A program made the position numbers and the translations under genes. A stretch of 14,765 nt of DNA, taken from positions 1-14,765 of the forward strand of contig QHTP01000169.1 of NCBI GenBank assembly GCA_003220855.1, written 5' to 3'. Every line of letters starts with the position of its first letter. Positions within the stretch are counted from its first letter, which is position 1. Shown piece after piece: positions 14,520 through 14,765 of the stretch. The DNA comes from Gemmatimonadota bacterium. GTDB taxonomy: Bacteria; Gemmatimonadota; Gemmatimonadetes; Gemmatimonadales; GWC2-71-9. The notes below the pieces were generated by a model. It ran no database searches. It was not told the origin of the DNA and saw only the letters and a list, made by a program, of their open reading frames with translations.

Positions 14520-14765
14520 ATGGACGACCTCGCGCGGCTCAGCTTCAATCAGATCACCGCCGAGCGCGCGAGTCTCAAGCAAGTCGTCGACGCCTGCGCC
14601 CGACACGGCGTGCCGTACGTCGCCGTGTGGCGCGACAAACTCGTCGAGCTGGGCGTGAAGGCGGCGGCCTCCCTGCTGCGTGACGCGGGCGTCCGCGTCT
14701 CGAGTGTGTGTCGCGGCGGAATGTTTCCAGCGGCCACTCGTGAAGAGCGGGCAGCACGGATCGAG
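14520..14765 (+). CDS. Sugar phosphate isomerase/epimerase (TIM barrel), partial
   Basis: The first 82 residues of a second xylose-isomerase-like TIM-barrel protein; the gene runs off the right edge. The translation begins MDDLARLSFNQITAERASLK, then VVDACARHGVPYVAVWRDKL, and later VSSVCRGGMFPAATREERAA, which together match the first strands of this family. It has no signal peptide, unlike the Tat-led barrel of the left operon, so it is the cytoplasmic counterpart. ATG at 14520 lies 3 bp after the stop of the Gfo/Idh-DUF993 gene, so the two are co-transcribed and probably act on the same intermediate. The reaction cannot be told from this fragment. Confidence 0.9.
   Translation, partial: MDDLARLSFNQITAERASLKQVVDACARHGVPYVAVWRDKLVELGVKAAASLLRDAGVRVSSVCRGGMFPAATREERAARIE

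Noticed and set aside
9204..14606. Minus-strand frames opposite the right operon (for example 9900-10883, 10826-11593, 13101-13916, 13962-14606)
   Set aside because: No recognisable domain in any of them, and the composition is typical of complementary-strand shadows of high-GC genes.

Overview
The window is GC-rich and gene-dense. It holds two divergent operons that leave a shared control region at about 8374-8625. A SusC/SusD pair, Tat-exported Gfo/Idh and TIM-barrel proteins, and a Tat-exported dehydrogenase small subunit point to a Gram-negative, SusCD-bearing, high-GC soil-type bacterium. Gemmatimonadota fits best; Acidobacteriota or a high-GC Bacteroidota relative remain possible. No rRNA, tRNA, CRISPR array, transposase, regulator gene or recognisable glycoside hydrolase is visible.

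Left operon (minus strand, read from 8373 down to 1): SusC-type TonB-dependent transporter; SusD-type lipoprotein, frameshifted; Tat-signal TIM-barrel isomerase/epimerase-like protein, with its first barrel segment missing and the frame broken; Tat-signal Gfo/Idh/MocA oxidoreductase; DUF6807 ('PmoA-like') protein; and an ExuT-type MFS transporter that runs off the left edge. Gaps are 2-20 bp, or a 4-bp GTGA overlap.

Right operon (plus strand, 8626 to the right edge): gluconate 2-dehydrogenase subunit 3-like protein with a Tat signal; GMC flavoprotein dehydrogenase; a second MFS transporter; a fused Gfo/Idh-DUF993 protein; and a second, cytoplasmic TIM-barrel isomerase that runs off the right edge. 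Two of these junctions are GTGA overlaps.

Together this looks like a sugar or glycoside utilisation locus built on oxidation rather than hydrolysis. SusCD would import a glycoside. The GMC/subunit-3 pair and the Tat-exported Gfo/Idh and TIM-barrel proteins would work on it in the periplasm, giving keto-sugar intermediates by analogy with known 3-keto-glycoside pathways. The two MFS carriers would bring products inward, and the Gfo/Idh-DUF993 fusion plus the second TIM barrel would finish them in the cytoplasm. The substrate cannot be read from the sequence.

The most notable oddities are lesions in two adjacent genes (susD and the exported TIM barrel), each seemingly lacking an internal segment; the Gfo/Idh-DUF993 fusion; a cysteine cluster in the GMC enzyme that resembles a 3Fe-4S site although no cytochrome gene is present; and three low-complexity or palindromic repeat elements lying inside coding sequence.
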